Assembly (NCBI GenBank): GCA_009698445.1
Contig: WLQG01000009.1
Location: 1-36,119 of the forward strand
Length of the DNA: 36,119 bases
DNA from: Actinomycetota bacterium
GTDB taxonomy: Bacteria > Actinomycetota > Actinomycetes > Nanopelagicales > Nanopelagicaceae
Reading direction: 5' to 3'
Shown here: one piece after another, positions 23,067 to 32,466 of the stretch
Position numbering within the stretch: position 1 is the first letter of the stretch
Layout: each line of letters opens with the position of its first letter
Translations under genes and position numbers: made by a program
The notes under the pieces: model-generated
What the model was told of the DNA's origin: nothing
Databases searched by the model: none
The model's input: only the letters and a program-made list of their open reading frames with translations

Positions 23067-24236
23067 TTAGCGGGCAAGGACGCACATAAGTGCTTCGATA
23101 GTAAGCAAGGGAGCTGCGTTGTGACCCAAGTTTGTGCGGGCAGCCATGATGGCGTTGATCTTATTTATTGTGGCCGCAGGCTTGTTAGCAGCGGCATATG
23201 TATTGATCTCATTTTCTAACTCTTTATTGATCAGAGCATCAGAACTGCCGGCTTGCACCATCATGACATCGCGGTAGAACGTTGCAATATCAAGTAGGGC
23301 TGCATCCAAACCGTCGCGCACCATACGTGTGCTGCGGGTCTTTTGTTCTTTTTCTAATTCTTTAATTGCTTTGCTCGCCCCACTTGCCATTCCCCGGCCC
23401 GTCGCACCTTTGCCATAAGCAAGTGATAAATCATCGATTTCTTTTTCATTGCGCTCATCAGCAGATTGATTAGCCTGCTCGGTTGCTAGATCAACCAGAG
23501 TTTGCGCAGCAGCAAAGGCAGATGAAATACCTTTTAAAGTAAGTGGCAAGGCCATGATGGTGGTGCGGGTGTTGCGCACAGATTCGTTGTTAGCTAAATA
23601 TCGCGCGCGGCCAATGTGTCCTTGGCTAACGCGGGCTGCAAAATCTGCCATCTGTGGGCTTATGCCATCGCGGCTTTGCAGCACTTGTGCAACGGCGTGA
23701 GTTGATGGAGTAACAAGTTGCAAATGACGGCAACGAGAACGAATAGTTGGCAAAACATCGTGCAGCGTTGGTGCACATAACAACCACACGGTGCGATTGC
23801 CTGGTTCTTCAATTGCTTTCAATAACGCGTTAGCGGCAGATTCAGTAAGTCTGTCGGCATCTTCCATAACAACAACGCGCCAGCCACCCATTGATGGGGC
23901 CCATGCAACGCGAGCTAATAATTCGCGAACTTCGTCAATCTTGATTGATAAACCTTCGGTACGAATGATTTCGACATCTGGGTGTGCGCCATTGGCTGCA
24001 GATTTACATTGATTGCATGTGCCACAACCATCGTTAGGACAAACAAGTGCTTGAGCGAAAGCAATGGCAGCAGATGATCGACCAGAACCTGGTGGGCCAG
24101 TGAAAACCCAGGCATGTGTCATCTGGTTGTTATTTGAAGTTTCCGGTGGTGAATCATCATTTCGTGTGGCAGCAACGGCCGCTTTAATAATCTCAACAAC
24201 GTGTTCTTGTCCAACAAGATTGTCGAAAACGCTCAC
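23067..24236 (-). CDS. holB: DNA polymerase III subunit delta'
   Basis: A clamp-loader AAA+ subunit of 389 residues. The N-terminal LVGQEHVVEIIKAAV is typical, then the Walker A-like GPPGSGRSSAAIAFAQAL, the four-cysteine zinc module CPNDGCGTCNQC, the VVMEDADRLTESAANALLKAIEEP Walker B and sensor region, and TIRSRCRHLQL with the SRC motif. The role is loading the sliding clamp onto primed DNA. The start overlaps the end of the MFS-tmk gene in ATGA, the common tmk-holB order. The gene ends 2 bases from the convergent RHH antitoxin stop. Confidence 0.93.
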   Translation of the reverse strand: MSVFDNLVGQEHVVEIIKAAVAATRNDDSPPETSNNNQMTHAWVFTGPPGSGRSSAAIAFAQALVCPNDGCGTCNQCKSAANGAHPDVEIIRTEGLSIKIDEVRELLARVAWAPSMGGWRVVVMEDADRLTESAANALLKAIEEPGNRTVWLLCAPTLHDVLPTIRSRCRHLQLVTPSTHAVAQVLQSRDGISPQMADFAARVSQGHIGRARYLANNESVRNTRTTIMALPLTLKGISSAFAAAQTLVDLATEQANQSADERNEKEIDDLSLAYGKGATGRGMASGASKAIKELEKEQKTRSTRMVRDGLDAALLDIATFYRDVMMVQAGSSDALINKELENEINTYAAANKPAATINKINAIMAARTNLGHNAAPLLTIEALMCVLAR

Positions 24237-26416
24237 TTCTTTGCTGACTTCCCGTTGGCTTTAGGTGCAGCTGGAGATTTCTTTTTAGGTGTTGCGCGCT
24301 TTACGGCCTTGCTTGCACCAGCTGTTGTTTTTGCAGCCGTTGTACGAACTGCTTTGCTGGCCGCGCGAATTGGGCGAAGCAATAAATTGCCTTTATCTTC
24401 GCGGGCGTTGCGCTTAAGGGCAGCGATTTCACTGACACGGGCGATGATTGCTTTGTGTGTATCTTCAATACTTTGATTGCCGTTAACAACAAAGTAGCGC
24501 TCTGGATCAAGCAGAGATAGTTGTAGGAACTCTTGGCGCACGCGTTCGTGAAAATCAAGTGGTTGTGATTCAAGGCGATCTTTACTCTTTAAGCGAGCAA
24601 GGCCGATTTCGGCAGGCAAATCAATAATAATTGTTAGCGTTGGAAATAATGATTCAGTTGCCCATCGAGAAATACGTGCAACTTCGCCAGGTTCTAGAAC
24701 TCGGCCAGCACCTTGGTATGCAATAGATGAATCAAAGTAGCGATCACTAATTACAACTTCACCGGCCGCTAGCGCTGGGCGAATAACAGAGAAGACATGG
24801 TGGGCGCGATCTGCGGCATAGAGCAGAGCTTCGGCGCGCGGGCTAATTTCTCCAGTTGAATGTGAAAGAAGAATTTTGCGAATCTCAATTCCTAAATCGC
24901 TACCGCCGGGTTCGCGAGAGAGAACAACGCTTTCGCCTTCTTGTTCAAGCCAGGCCTTAAGTAGTTTGGATTGAGTTGATTTACCAATTCCTTCGCCGCC
25001 TTCAAAGACAATAAAGATTCCCTTTGTTGGCGCACCAGTAATGCTGCCGAGTTCACCTTTAATTGCATTTGCAATATCTGACCACAATGAAACGTTAGGG
25101 CGATCTTTCATTTGGTGATAAGAAAGTGCGCCGATAAAGGCTGCGAAAACTCCGGCGATTAAAATAGTTACTGATGCGCCGTTATAACTAACTTGTGTAT
25201 TTTGGAATTTAAATGTGTGTTGACCAACTGCTGCCGCAATAAGTGGGGCAAGAGCAAGAACTGCGACTAGGACCACGCGGATCAGGCTTTGCACGAAGGC
25301 AAAGGTGCGACCGCGAACATCATCGGCGACTTCCATACCCAACATGGTGAAGCCTGTTACCCAACAGATTCCGCTAAATGCACCCAGAGCAATAACGGTA
25401 AAGACTGCTAGAACAAGGTTAGGGATTGCTGCAAGGCCAACAAGGAAAAGGCCGGCGATAGTAAGTGATGCGCCAAATAAACGGCGGCGAGAGAACTGCG
25501 CAAATACTTTAGGGCCAAAGGCGATACCAAGAGCTAAACCAGAAAAGACTGCGCCGAAGAGAACACCGTATGCAGCTTCACCGCCGCCAAGATCGCCAAC
25601 AAATGTTCGGGCTAAACCAATGACTGCGCCAGCTGCAACGAACGCCCCGACCATTCCAAGAACAAGGCCGCGAATAATTTTTGATCCGCTTACAGATTTC
25701 CAACCTTCGATAAGTGATTTTAGAATTCCAGTATCTGCGGCATGTTTAGCTGCAGCGCCTTTAGGAATTTCTTTTAAGTTAAAAATTGTGAAGGCGGCAA
25801 ATGCAAAGCTGGCCGCGTTTACATAGAGGGCAATATCAACACCTGTTGAGTTGATATTAAAAGCTGCGTTAATTGCAGAAGTGAACAGTGAAAGAAATGT
25901 GAAGAGCAGCGCAGCGATTGGGGCAGTGCCATAAGCGGCTAAGAGCGATACTTGATTGGCAGATTCTAATTTAGTGCGCGGAACCAAGTTAGGGACCGAT
26001 GCTTCTTTTGCTGGCGACCAGAAAAGAGTTACGCATTCAACAAGAATTGTTGCGGTGTAGAGCCAGAAATAATTATGGAAAAGTGGAATTGAAATATAAA
26101 GAGCTGTGCGCAAAATGTCGCAGACAACCATTAACTTGCGGCGATCTAAACGATCGGCAATTACTCCTGCTAATGGTCCAAGAAATACTGCCGGCAATAA
26201 ACGCGAGATGAAAACACCGGCAATTGCATAGTTAGCTTTTGCGTAATCTCCGCCGGAAAGTTGTTGGGCCATCGCAGTTGTTGCAAGAAGGCCCAGCCAA
26301 TCGCCAAGGGATGAGAAGACCATGGAGTTCCAGAGCTTGCGGAACGGGCGGATCGCTAGAACACCGCGGGTCTCATCCTGCGCCGGGGCAGCAGGGGTTG
26401 GGAGAGTTCTAGCCAT
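24233..26416 (-). CDS. tmk: Fusion of an MFS-type transporter with thymidylate kinase
   Basis: A single 727-residue frame. Residues about 25-440 form a major-facilitator-type membrane domain with many hydrophobic helices and the loop motif GPLAGVIADRLDRRKLM. Residues about 455-670 are dTMP kinase: GIFIVFEGGEGIGKSTQSKLL (P-loop), VVLSREPGGSDLG, and ISDRYFDSSIAYQGAGR with the DRY motif. The kinase makes dTDP for DNA synthesis. A lysine/alanine-rich tail of about 55 residues follows (KRATPKKKSPAAPKANGKSAKK at the end). The frame is uninterrupted across the junction, so I treat it as a true fusion. Similar MFS-Tmk fusions are annotated in other Actinobacteria. The transported substrate is unknown. 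A TAGACT box six bases before the ATG suggests leaderless expression. Confidence 0.9.
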   Translation of the reverse strand: MARTLPTPAAPAQDETRGVLAIRPFRKLWNSMVFSSLGDWLGLLATTAMAQQLSGGDYAKANYAIAGVFISRLLPAVFLGPLAGVIADRLDRRKLMVVCDILRTALYISIPLFHNYFWLYTATILVECVTLFWSPAKEASVPNLVPRTKLESANQVSLLAAYGTAPIAALLFTFLSLFTSAINAAFNINSTGVDIALYVNAASFAFAAFTIFNLKEIPKGAAAKHAADTGILKSLIEGWKSVSGSKIIRGLVLGMVGAFVAAGAVIGLARTFVGDLGGGEAAYGVLFGAVFSGLALGIAFGPKVFAQFSRRRLFGASLTIAGLFLVGLAAIPNLVLAVFTVIALGAFSGICWVTGFTMLGMEVADDVRGRTFAFVQSLIRVVLVAVLALAPLIAAAVGQHTFKFQNTQVSYNGASVTILIAGVFAAFIGALSYHQMKDRPNVSLWSDIANAIKGELGSITGAPTKGIFIVFEGGEGIGKSTQSKLLKAWLEQEGESVVLSREPGGSDLGIEIRKILLSHSTGEISPRAEALLYAADRAHHVFSVIRPALAAGEVVISDRYFDSSIAYQGAGRVLEPGEVARISRWATESLFPTLTIIIDLPAEIGLARLKSKDRLESQPLDFHERVRQEFLQLSLLDPERYFVVNGNQSIEDTHKAIIARVSEIAALKRNAREDKGNLLLRPIRAASKAVRTTAAKTTAGASKAVKRATPKKKSPAAPKANGKSAKK

Positions 26417-26422
26417 TGGGTG

Positions 26423-26428
26423 AGTCTA
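26423..26428 (-). promoter_or_regulatory. -10 box of a leaderless promoter for MFS-tmk
   Basis: Minus-strand TAGACT lies six bases before the ATG at 26416. There is no Shine-Dalgarno in that interval, and the -35 region is weak. Confidence 0.4.
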
Positions 26429-26490
26429 TCGGGCGTATGAACTGGGTTAGTAGAGGCAGTAAAAGCCTTATTCATGGGTATTTATTGGGT

Positions 26491-26516
26491 GTAGCACAAT
26501 CACTTGTTTGTGCTAC
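26491..26516 (+). promoter_or_regulatory. Operator palindrome of the Phd/VapC pair
   Basis: The arms gtagcacaa and ttgtgctac are perfect 9-base inverted repeats around the 8-base spacer tcacttgt. The right arm overlaps a likely -10 box (TACCTT, 26514-26519) five bases before the antitoxin ATG. This is a well-placed site for autorepression by the Phd-type antitoxin, alone or with the toxin. Confidence 0.65.
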
Positions 26517-26524
26517 CTTGGATC

Positions 26525-26830
26525 ATGACCACTTCTAAGAAAGTTAAAGCCCAAAACGTTTCTGTTGGTGTGCGAGAACTTCGTCAATCTGCTTCACAAA
26601 TTTTAGATCAGGTCAAAGACGGTGCAGTGGTTGAAATAACTGAGCATGGTGTCCCAGTTGCACACATTGTTCCAATTACTCGCTCACTCTATGAAGAGTA
26701 TTTAGAGAATGGAAGAATTATTCCAGCACGTGATCCTGATCGAATATTCACTATGCCTACTGGCAAGATTTCAAAAGGCAAGCAGTTATCTGAGATCTTA
26801 ATTGATGAACGCAGAAGCGTTCGTTTCTGA
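26525..26830 (+). CDS. Phd/YefM-family antitoxin
   Basis: About 101 residues from the ATG at 26525; the track start at TTG 26504 falls inside the operator and is rejected. The N-terminal VSVGVRELRQSASQILDQVKDGAVVEITEHGVPVAHIVPI is the typical Phd/YefM DNA-binding fold, and the C-terminal part should be the flexible toxin-binding tail (IIPARDPDRIF). It neutralises the PIN-domain toxin encoded directly downstream (stop and start share one base) and represses the operon through the 26491-26516 palindrome. The Phd-plus-PIN combination is common in actinobacteria. Confidence 0.9.
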   Translation: MTTSKKVKAQNVSVGVRELRQSASQILDQVKDGAVVEITEHGVPVAHIVPITRSLYEEYLENGRIIPARDPDRIFTMPTGKISKGKQLSEILIDERRSVRF

Positions 26831-27219
26831 TGTGGTACATGGATAGTTCTGCAATCATCAAGTTAATTAAACCAGAGAAAGAAACTGCCGCTCTTATAAA
26901 GAAACTGCCACCTACTCTGATTACATCACGTATCAGCAGAGTGGAAGTCGCTCGAACCATTGCAAAGCATGAACCAGATTTATTAAATGTGGCTTATGAC
27001 ATTTTGGCAGATATCCAAATGATTCCGGTAGAAGATTCAATAATTACAATCGCTGAGAATCTTCCTCAGCATATCGATTTACGCTCTTTAGACTCTCTCC
27101 ATATTGCATCTGCCTTGGCAATAAGAAATGCACTCAAGGGAATTATCACTTACGACAAAGAGATGGCAAGAGCAGGAATTGCACTTGGTTTTAACACTAT
27201 GTCACCTGGTATGAAGTAA
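26830..27219 (+). CDS. vapC: PIN-domain ribonuclease toxin, VapC family
   Basis: A complete PIN domain of 129 residues. The acidic active-site residues are all present: Asp5 in YMDSSAIIKL, Glu39 in SRVEVART, Asp88 in RSLDSLHIASAL, and Asp109 in ITYDKEMA. VapC toxins are Mg-dependent RNases, often acting on tRNA. The ATG overlaps the antitoxin TGA by one base. The stop codon lies exactly against the topA stop on the other strand, with no space for a separate terminator. The pair sits between two conserved housekeeping genes, so it is probably a later insertion. Confidence 0.9.
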   Translation: MWYMDSSAIIKLIKPEKETAALIKKLPPTLITSRISRVEVARTIAKHEPDLLNVAYDILADIQMIPVEDSIITIAENLPQHIDLRSLDSLHIASALAIRNALKGIITYDKEMARAGIALGFNTMSPGMK

Positions 27220-29994
27220 TTATTCAGCGGTCTTTTTAGCTTTGCCTGTTGCAGCTTTTTTTGCGGCTTTCTTGGCTCCTGCTTTTTTAACAACGTTCTT
27301 TGTAAGCGTTGGTGCGGTATCACCTTTTTTAGGTTTAGCTGCTGCCTTTTTACGTGACTTCTTAGGTGATGGGCCGTTCTCGGCTTCCCACGCACGGCGG
27401 CCTGCAAGCAGTTCTAGTCCGCGCTCTAATGTCATGCCTTCTGCAGTATCACCACGGCGAAGCGTTGCATTTGTTTCACCATCAGTGACATACATACCAA
27501 AGCGGCCATCTTTAATAATCAAAGGTTTCTCTGTCGTTGGATCAACACCCAGCTCTTTAACCGGAGGCTTTGCAACACCGCGGCGGCGCTCTTTTGGCTT
27601 TGAATAAATCTCTAGCGCTTCATCTAATGTCATTGTAAATAACTGTTCTTCAGATGTCAGCGTGCGTGAATCAACACCTGCTTTTAAGTAAGGACCATAA
27701 CGTCCGTTTTGAACCGTGATGTCATCACCGGCCAAATTTGTGCCAAGAGTGCGTGGCAGTGATAAAAGTTTTAACGCATCTTCATACGTGACAGTGTCTA
27801 GCGTCATTGTTGAAAGCAGCGAAGCTGTTTTAGCTTTTGGTGCATCGGCTTTCTTTTTCTTCTTTTTACCTGACGCAGTTAATTCGGGTTCAACAACCGG
27901 TAAGACTTCAGTGATGTAAGGACCAAAGCGGCCAGATTTAGCGATGATAGGCAAGTTAGTAGAAGGATCGATTCCTAATTCGCGCTCGCCAGATGGTGCT
28001 TCTAATAATTCAATTGCCTTGGCAAGAGTTAATTCATCAGGGGCTAACGATTCAGGAATGTTTGCAAGTTTGCGTTCTTCGCCTTCGATATTTTGTTGTA
28101 AGTAAGCACCATAGCGCCCAACACGGATTTCGATTTCAGGCGATAAGTTCATGGTGTTAGTTGCGCGGGCATCAATAACGCCAAGGTCGGCTGATAATTC
28201 GTTAAGGCCAGGTTGGCCATCTACGCCATAGAAAAAATCACGCAGCCAATCACTTCGGCTAGCTTGCCCACCGGCAATCTTGTCTAGATCTTCTTCCATG
28301 CTGGCGGTGAATTCGTAATCAACTAACTTTGTAAAGTGCGTTTCTAGCAAGCCAGTAACTGAGAATGCTAAGAATGTTGGAACTAGTGCGCGCCCGCGCT
28401 TATAAACATAACCGCGATCTTGAATGGTTTGAATAATTGATGCGAACGTAGATGGGCGACCAATGCCAAGTTCCTCTAGTTTTTTAACAAGTGTTGGTTC
28501 GGTGTAACGGGCCGGCGGCTTAGTTTCATGGCCTTCGCAGGTGTATTCATCAACCTTTACTGATTGGCCAAGTGTCATTGCAGGTAAACGCTTGTCTGCG
28601 CTCTCTTCATCTTTATTTTCATCGCTAACAATGTCGTCATAGGCAGCTAAGAAGCCGGGGAAAGTAATGACAGAACCGTTTGCGCGAAAAATTGTTGCCT
28701 TGCCATCATTTGTTTGGGCATCAAAATCTACGCGCATCTGTAGTTTTTTAGCATCGGCCATTTGAGATGCAACAGTGCGCTTCCAGATTAAGTCATACAG
28801 AGCAAACTCATCGCGTGAAAGTTCGGGCGCTAATTCACCTGGAGTCTTAAAAACTTCACCAGCTGGGCGAATCGCTTCGTGCGCTTCTTGGGCATTTTTA
28901 GTTTTGCCTGTGTAAGCACGTGGGCTATCGGCAACATGGTCTGCGCCATACAAGGCTTTAGCGGCTTTGCGCGCAGCATCGATTGCTTGCTGTGAAAGAT
29001 TGACGCTGTCGGTACGCATGTATGTGATGTAGCCGTTTTCATACAGGCGTTGTGCAATACGCATAGTGATCTGTGCGCCCCAACCAAGTCGGCTACCGGC
29101 ATCTTGTTGCATTGTGGATGTTGTAAAGGGTGGCTTTGGTCGTTCGGTGCGTGGGCTTTCTTCCATTGACTTAACGGTCAAGGAAGAAGATTTAAGTGAA
29201 TCAACTAGGTGCTTAGCGCTGGTTTCATCGAGTAACAAAATGTTTGCAAGAGATTTTTCTTTTACAGCGCCATCTGCACCAAAATCTGATGTGGCTGCTA
29301 CTTTTTTGCCATCTACTTCTAGCAGACGTGCGTTAAAACCTAACGCAGTAACGGCGGCAAGATCCCACCAACCACTAGAAATAAAGGCCATGCGTTCGCG
29401 CTCTTTTTCAACGATTAAACGTGTAGCAACTGATTGCACGCGTCCGGCTGAAATACGTGGCATAACTTTTTTCCACAAAACTGGAGATAAGCGATAACCA
29501 AATAAACGGTCTAGAACACGGCGAGTTTCTTGGGCATCAATCAAGTGATAATCAAGATCGCGAGTATTTGATACTGCTTCTAGAATGGCCTCTTTTGTAA
29601 TTTCATTAAAGACCATTCGCTTAATAGGAATCTTTGGTTGCAAAGTTTCTACTAAGTGCCAGGCAATCGCTTCACCTTCGCGGTCTTCGTCCGTTGCCAG
29701 AATTAACTCTTCGGCGTTTTTCATTAACTCTTTGAGCTCTGCGACCTTAGCTTTTTTATCAGGGTTAATGACATAAAGAGGTGCAAAGTCGTTTTCAATA
29801 TCTACGCCTTCTTTAGCCCAAGCAATCTTTTTATATTCTTTTGGAATATCAGCGGCACGCTGAGGAAGGTCACGAATATGGCCGACGGAGGCCTCGACGA
29901 CGTAATCATCGCCGAGGTATCCGCCAATCTTTCTGGCCTTAGCTGGTGATTCAACGATCACCAGCTTTATAAGGTCAGCTTTTGCTTTAGCCAT
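27220..29994 (-). CDS. topA: DNA topoisomerase I (type IA)
   Basis: Relaxes negative supercoils. The protein has 924 residues. Order: Toprim domain with VIVESPAKARKIGGYLG and LATDEDREGEAIAWHL, then PRISAGRVQSVATRLIV, the catalytic tyrosine in YITYMRTDS (near Tyr325), and VGRPSTFASIIQTI-type sequence (GIGRPSTFASII). Four GR(Y/F)G repeats follow (GRYGAYLQ, GRFGPYI, GRYGPYLKAG, GRFGMYVTDG). It ends in a lysine/alanine-rich tail of about 50 residues with no zinc-finger cysteines, as known for actinobacterial enzymes, where such tails help DNA binding. It begins 9 bases after hppA, with AAAGGA as Shine-Dalgarno, so the two may be co-transcribed. Confidence 0.95.
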   Translation of the reverse strand: MAKAKADLIKLVIVESPAKARKIGGYLGDDYVVEASVGHIRDLPQRAADIPKEYKKIAWAKEGVDIENDFAPLYVINPDKKAKVAELKELMKNAEELILATDEDREGEAIAWHLVETLQPKIPIKRMVFNEITKEAILEAVSNTRDLDYHLIDAQETRRVLDRLFGYRLSPVLWKKVMPRISAGRVQSVATRLIVEKERERMAFISSGWWDLAAVTALGFNARLLEVDGKKVAATSDFGADGAVKEKSLANILLLDETSAKHLVDSLKSSSLTVKSMEESPRTERPKPPFTTSTMQQDAGSRLGWGAQITMRIAQRLYENGYITYMRTDSVNLSQQAIDAARKAAKALYGADHVADSPRAYTGKTKNAQEAHEAIRPAGEVFKTPGELAPELSRDEFALYDLIWKRTVASQMADAKKLQMRVDFDAQTNDGKATIFRANGSVITFPGFLAAYDDIVSDENKDEESADKRLPAMTLGQSVKVDEYTCEGHETKPPARYTEPTLVKKLEELGIGRPSTFASIIQTIQDRGYVYKRGRALVPTFLAFSVTGLLETHFTKLVDYEFTASMEEDLDKIAGGQASRSDWLRDFFYGVDGQPGLNELSADLGVIDARATNTMNLSPEIEIRVGRYGAYLQQNIEGEERKLANIPESLAPDELTLAKAIELLEAPSGERELGIDPSTNLPIIAKSGRFGPYITEVLPVVEPELTASGKKKKKKADAPKAKTASLLSTMTLDTVTYEDALKLLSLPRTLGTNLAGDDITVQNGRYGPYLKAGVDSRTLTSEEQLFTMTLDEALEIYSKPKERRRGVAKPPVKELGVDPTTEKPLIIKDGRFGMYVTDGETNATLRRGDTAEGMTLERGLELLAGRRAWEAENGPSPKKSRKKAAAKPKKGDTAPTLTKNVVKKAGAKKAAKKAATGKAKKTAE

Positions 29995-30003
29995 GTAATC
30001 CTT

Positions 30004-32286
30004 TTATACGAGGATCACTGTTGCTTGGCGACGGTTACGAATCAACGCGGCAATGATGACAAGGGTTGCACCGATGCCGATTGCGCTTGAGATTGTTGTA
30101 CTTCCGCCAAGTGCTAATGAAACGATTGCTGGAGTAATTAGTAGACCAACAAGGTTCATTACCTTAATCAATGGGTTAATTGCAGGACCTGCTGTGTCCT
30201 TAAATGGATCTCCAACAGTGTCGCCAATGATTGTTGCTGCGTGTGCATCACTATTTTTTCCACCGTGATGTCCATCTTCAACCATCTTCTTTGCGTTATC
30301 CCAAGCACCGCCTGAGTTAGAAAGAAATACAGCCATCAAAGTTCCGGTGCCGATTGCACCAGCTAGGTATGCCCCTAGTGGACCAACACCTAAACCGAAA
30401 CCAACTGCGATTGGCGCCATAACAGCGAGCAATCCTGGAGTTGCAAGTTCACGCAGTGAATCGCGAGTACAGATATCTACAACGCGGCCATAGTCAGGCT
30501 TTTCTGTGCCCTTCATGATTCCTGGGTGTTCTAGGAACTGATTACGAACTTCAACGACAACCGCACCTGCTGCTCGTGATACTGCATTGATTGCAAGACC
30601 TGAGAACAAGAACACAACTGCTGCGCCGATAATTAAACCGACCAAGTTGCGTGGGTTAGCAACATCTAAAACACCTTGGTACTGAGAAGCAAGATCTGCA
30701 GCGTTTTGTCCAGCGTCAATAACGGCCTTCTTGATTGCGTCAGTAAATGCACCAAACAACGCTGTAGCTGCAAGAACAGCTGTAGCAATTGCAATGCCCT
30801 TAGTGATTGCCTTTGTTGTATTACCAACTGCGTCAAGTGAAGTAAGAATCTTTGCGCCTTCTCCGGTAACATCACCAGACATTTCTGCAATGCCTTGTGC
30901 GTTATCTGAGATTGGACCAAAAGTATCCATGGCAACGATTACACCAACAGTTGTTAGCAAACCTGTTCCAGCAAGTGCAATTGCAAGAAGTGAAAGAACA
31001 ACGCTTCCACCACCGAGCAAGAAAGCACCAAATACTGCAGTTGCGATAAGCATTGCTGAATAAACAGCTGATTCAAAACCAATTGAGATACCAGCCAAAA
31101 TTACTGTTGCTGCGCCTGTTTCAGATGAAGCCGCAACATCGTTAACTGGACGACGTCCAGTTTCGGTGAAGTAACCAGTTAATACCTGAATAGCTGCGGC
31201 AAGTGAGATACCAATTAATACTGCGCCGATTGCAAGAACTCGTGGGTTTGTATTTCCAGCATCAGCAATTGCTTCTGGTGAAAGTCCAGTCATTAACTTG
31301 AAATCAGATGGTAGATACGTAAATGTTGCAAGGGCTGTTAGGCCTGCAGAGATGATTGCTGATAAGAAGAATGAGCGGTTAATTGCAGTCATTGCTGACT
31401 TATCTGTGCTGCGCAATTTCGTTAAGAAAATACCGATAACTGCAGTGACAGTTCCAATTGCTGGAACGATCAATGGATAGATAAGACCTGCATCACCGAA
31501 AGCAGCCTTGCCAAGAATCAGCGCAGCAACAAGAGTTACAGCGTATGACTCGAACAAGTCTGCAGCCATACCAGCGCAGTCACCAACGTTGTCTCCTACG
31601 TTGTCAGCGATTGTTGCTGCGTTACGTGGGTCATCTTCTGGAATATTTTTTTCAACTTTACCAACAAGGTCAGCACCAACATCTGCAGCCTTTGTAAAGA
31701 TTCCACCGCCGACGCGCATAAACATTGCGAGCATCGCTGCGCCGAAACCAAAGCCTTCAAGAACTGCTGGTGCATCTTGGCGATAGATGATCACAACAAG
31801 TGATGCACCAATTAATCCAAGACCAACAGTTGTCATACCAACTACGCCGCCTGTGCGGAAAGCAATTTGAACGGCCTTAACGCCATCCTTGTTACGGGCA
31901 GCATCTGCTACGCGAACATTTGCGCGCACTGCAAGCCACATACCGTTGTAACCAACAAGAGCAGAAAAAGCTGCGCCGAGTAGGAAGAAGATCGAACGTC
32001 CTACGCGGATCTCGGTTGCACCAGGAAGTGCAAAGAGAAGGACAAAGACGATTCCTACAAAGTAAGAAAGGGTGCGGAACTGACGTGAAAGAAATGCGGC
32101 GGCGCCTTCTTGAACCGCTTCAGCGATTTCGCGCATCTTTGGTGTGCCATCGCTAGCTGCAAGGACCTGCGCGCGTAGTGCGTAGGCGATTGCGAGCGCA
32201 CCCAGCGAAATCGCTAGGACGATGTAGGCATAAGTCAGGTTTGTTCCAGTTACTTGTACAAGTGATACGGTGCTTTGAGCACGCAT
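30004..32286 (-). CDS. hppA: Membrane-bound proton-pumping pyrophosphatase, K+-independent type
   Basis: An integral membrane pump that uses pyrophosphate hydrolysis to move protons out of the cytoplasm. It has about 16 predicted membrane helices in 760 residues. The substrate site is intact: DVGADLVGKVEKNIPEDDPRN, then DNVGDNVGDCAGMAADLFESY, and later GDTVGDPFKDTAGPAINPL. At the position that sets potassium dependence it reads GNTTKA (Lys near residue 490), the signature of K+-independent H+-pumps. A GGAGGAG Shine-Dalgarno lies just before the ATG. A TACACT element at 32346-32351 (minus strand) would give a leader of about 55 bases, but the -35 match is poor. Confidence 0.95.
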   Translation of the reverse strand: MRAQSTVSLVQVTGTNLTYAYIVLAISLGALAIAYALRAQVLAASDGTPKMREIAEAVQEGAAAFLSRQFRTLSYFVGIVFVLLFALPGATEIRVGRSIFFLLGAAFSALVGYNGMWLAVRANVRVADAARNKDGVKAVQIAFRTGGVVGMTTVGLGLIGASLVVIIYRQDAPAVLEGFGFGAAMLAMFMRVGGGIFTKAADVGADLVGKVEKNIPEDDPRNAATIADNVGDNVGDCAGMAADLFESYAVTLVAALILGKAAFGDAGLIYPLIVPAIGTVTAVIGIFLTKLRSTDKSAMTAINRSFFLSAIISAGLTALATFTYLPSDFKLMTGLSPEAIADAGNTNPRVLAIGAVLIGISLAAAIQVLTGYFTETGRRPVNDVAASSETGAATVILAGISIGFESAVYSAMLIATAVFGAFLLGGGSVVLSLLAIALAGTGLLTTVGVIVAMDTFGPISDNAQGIAEMSGDVTGEGAKILTSLDAVGNTTKAITKGIAIATAVLAATALFGAFTDAIKKAVIDAGQNAADLASQYQGVLDVANPRNLVGLIIGAAVVFLFSGLAINAVSRAAGAVVVEVRNQFLEHPGIMKGTEKPDYGRVVDICTRDSLRELATPGLLAVMAPIAVGFGLGVGPLGAYLAGAIGTGTLMAVFLSNSGGAWDNAKKMVEDGHHGGKNSDAHAATIIGDTVGDPFKDTAGPAINPLIKVMNLVGLLITPAIVSLALGGSTTISSAIGIGATLVIIAALIRNRRQATVILV

Positions 32287-32453
32287 AGGTTCTCCTCCAT
32301 TGGAGTTACGGTGCCCTGTTCGTCAGTCGGGCTCGAGACTACGGAAGTGTAGGTCAGGTAACCCCGTTTGGGGCAAATTCATACATATCTATTGCGTGTA
32401 TTTGAGCATAGTCAGCCCAACGCCAGGCGCTGGTTCCAAAGGCCAAGGCACGC

Positions 32454-32459
32454 TAACCT
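32454..32459 (+). promoter_or_regulatory. -10 box of a leaderless promoter for dedA
   Basis: TAACCT ends seven bases before the ATG at 32467, and no Shine-Dalgarno is present. This supports the ATG over the upstream start in the ORF track. Confidence 0.35.
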
Positions 32460-32466
32460 GCCTCGG

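Noticed and set aside
25305-25826. 173-residue ORF opposite MFS-tmk
   Set aside because: Proline/arginine-rich translation with no fold-like pattern; it is an antisense shadow of a well-supported gene.
29066-29497. 143-residue ORF opposite topA
   Set aside because: An antisense shadow of the conserved topoisomerase core.
32363-32374. cccc-gttt-gggg hairpin between hppA and dedA
   Set aside because: Only four base pairs, with no T run; it is not a convincing terminator or riboswitch.
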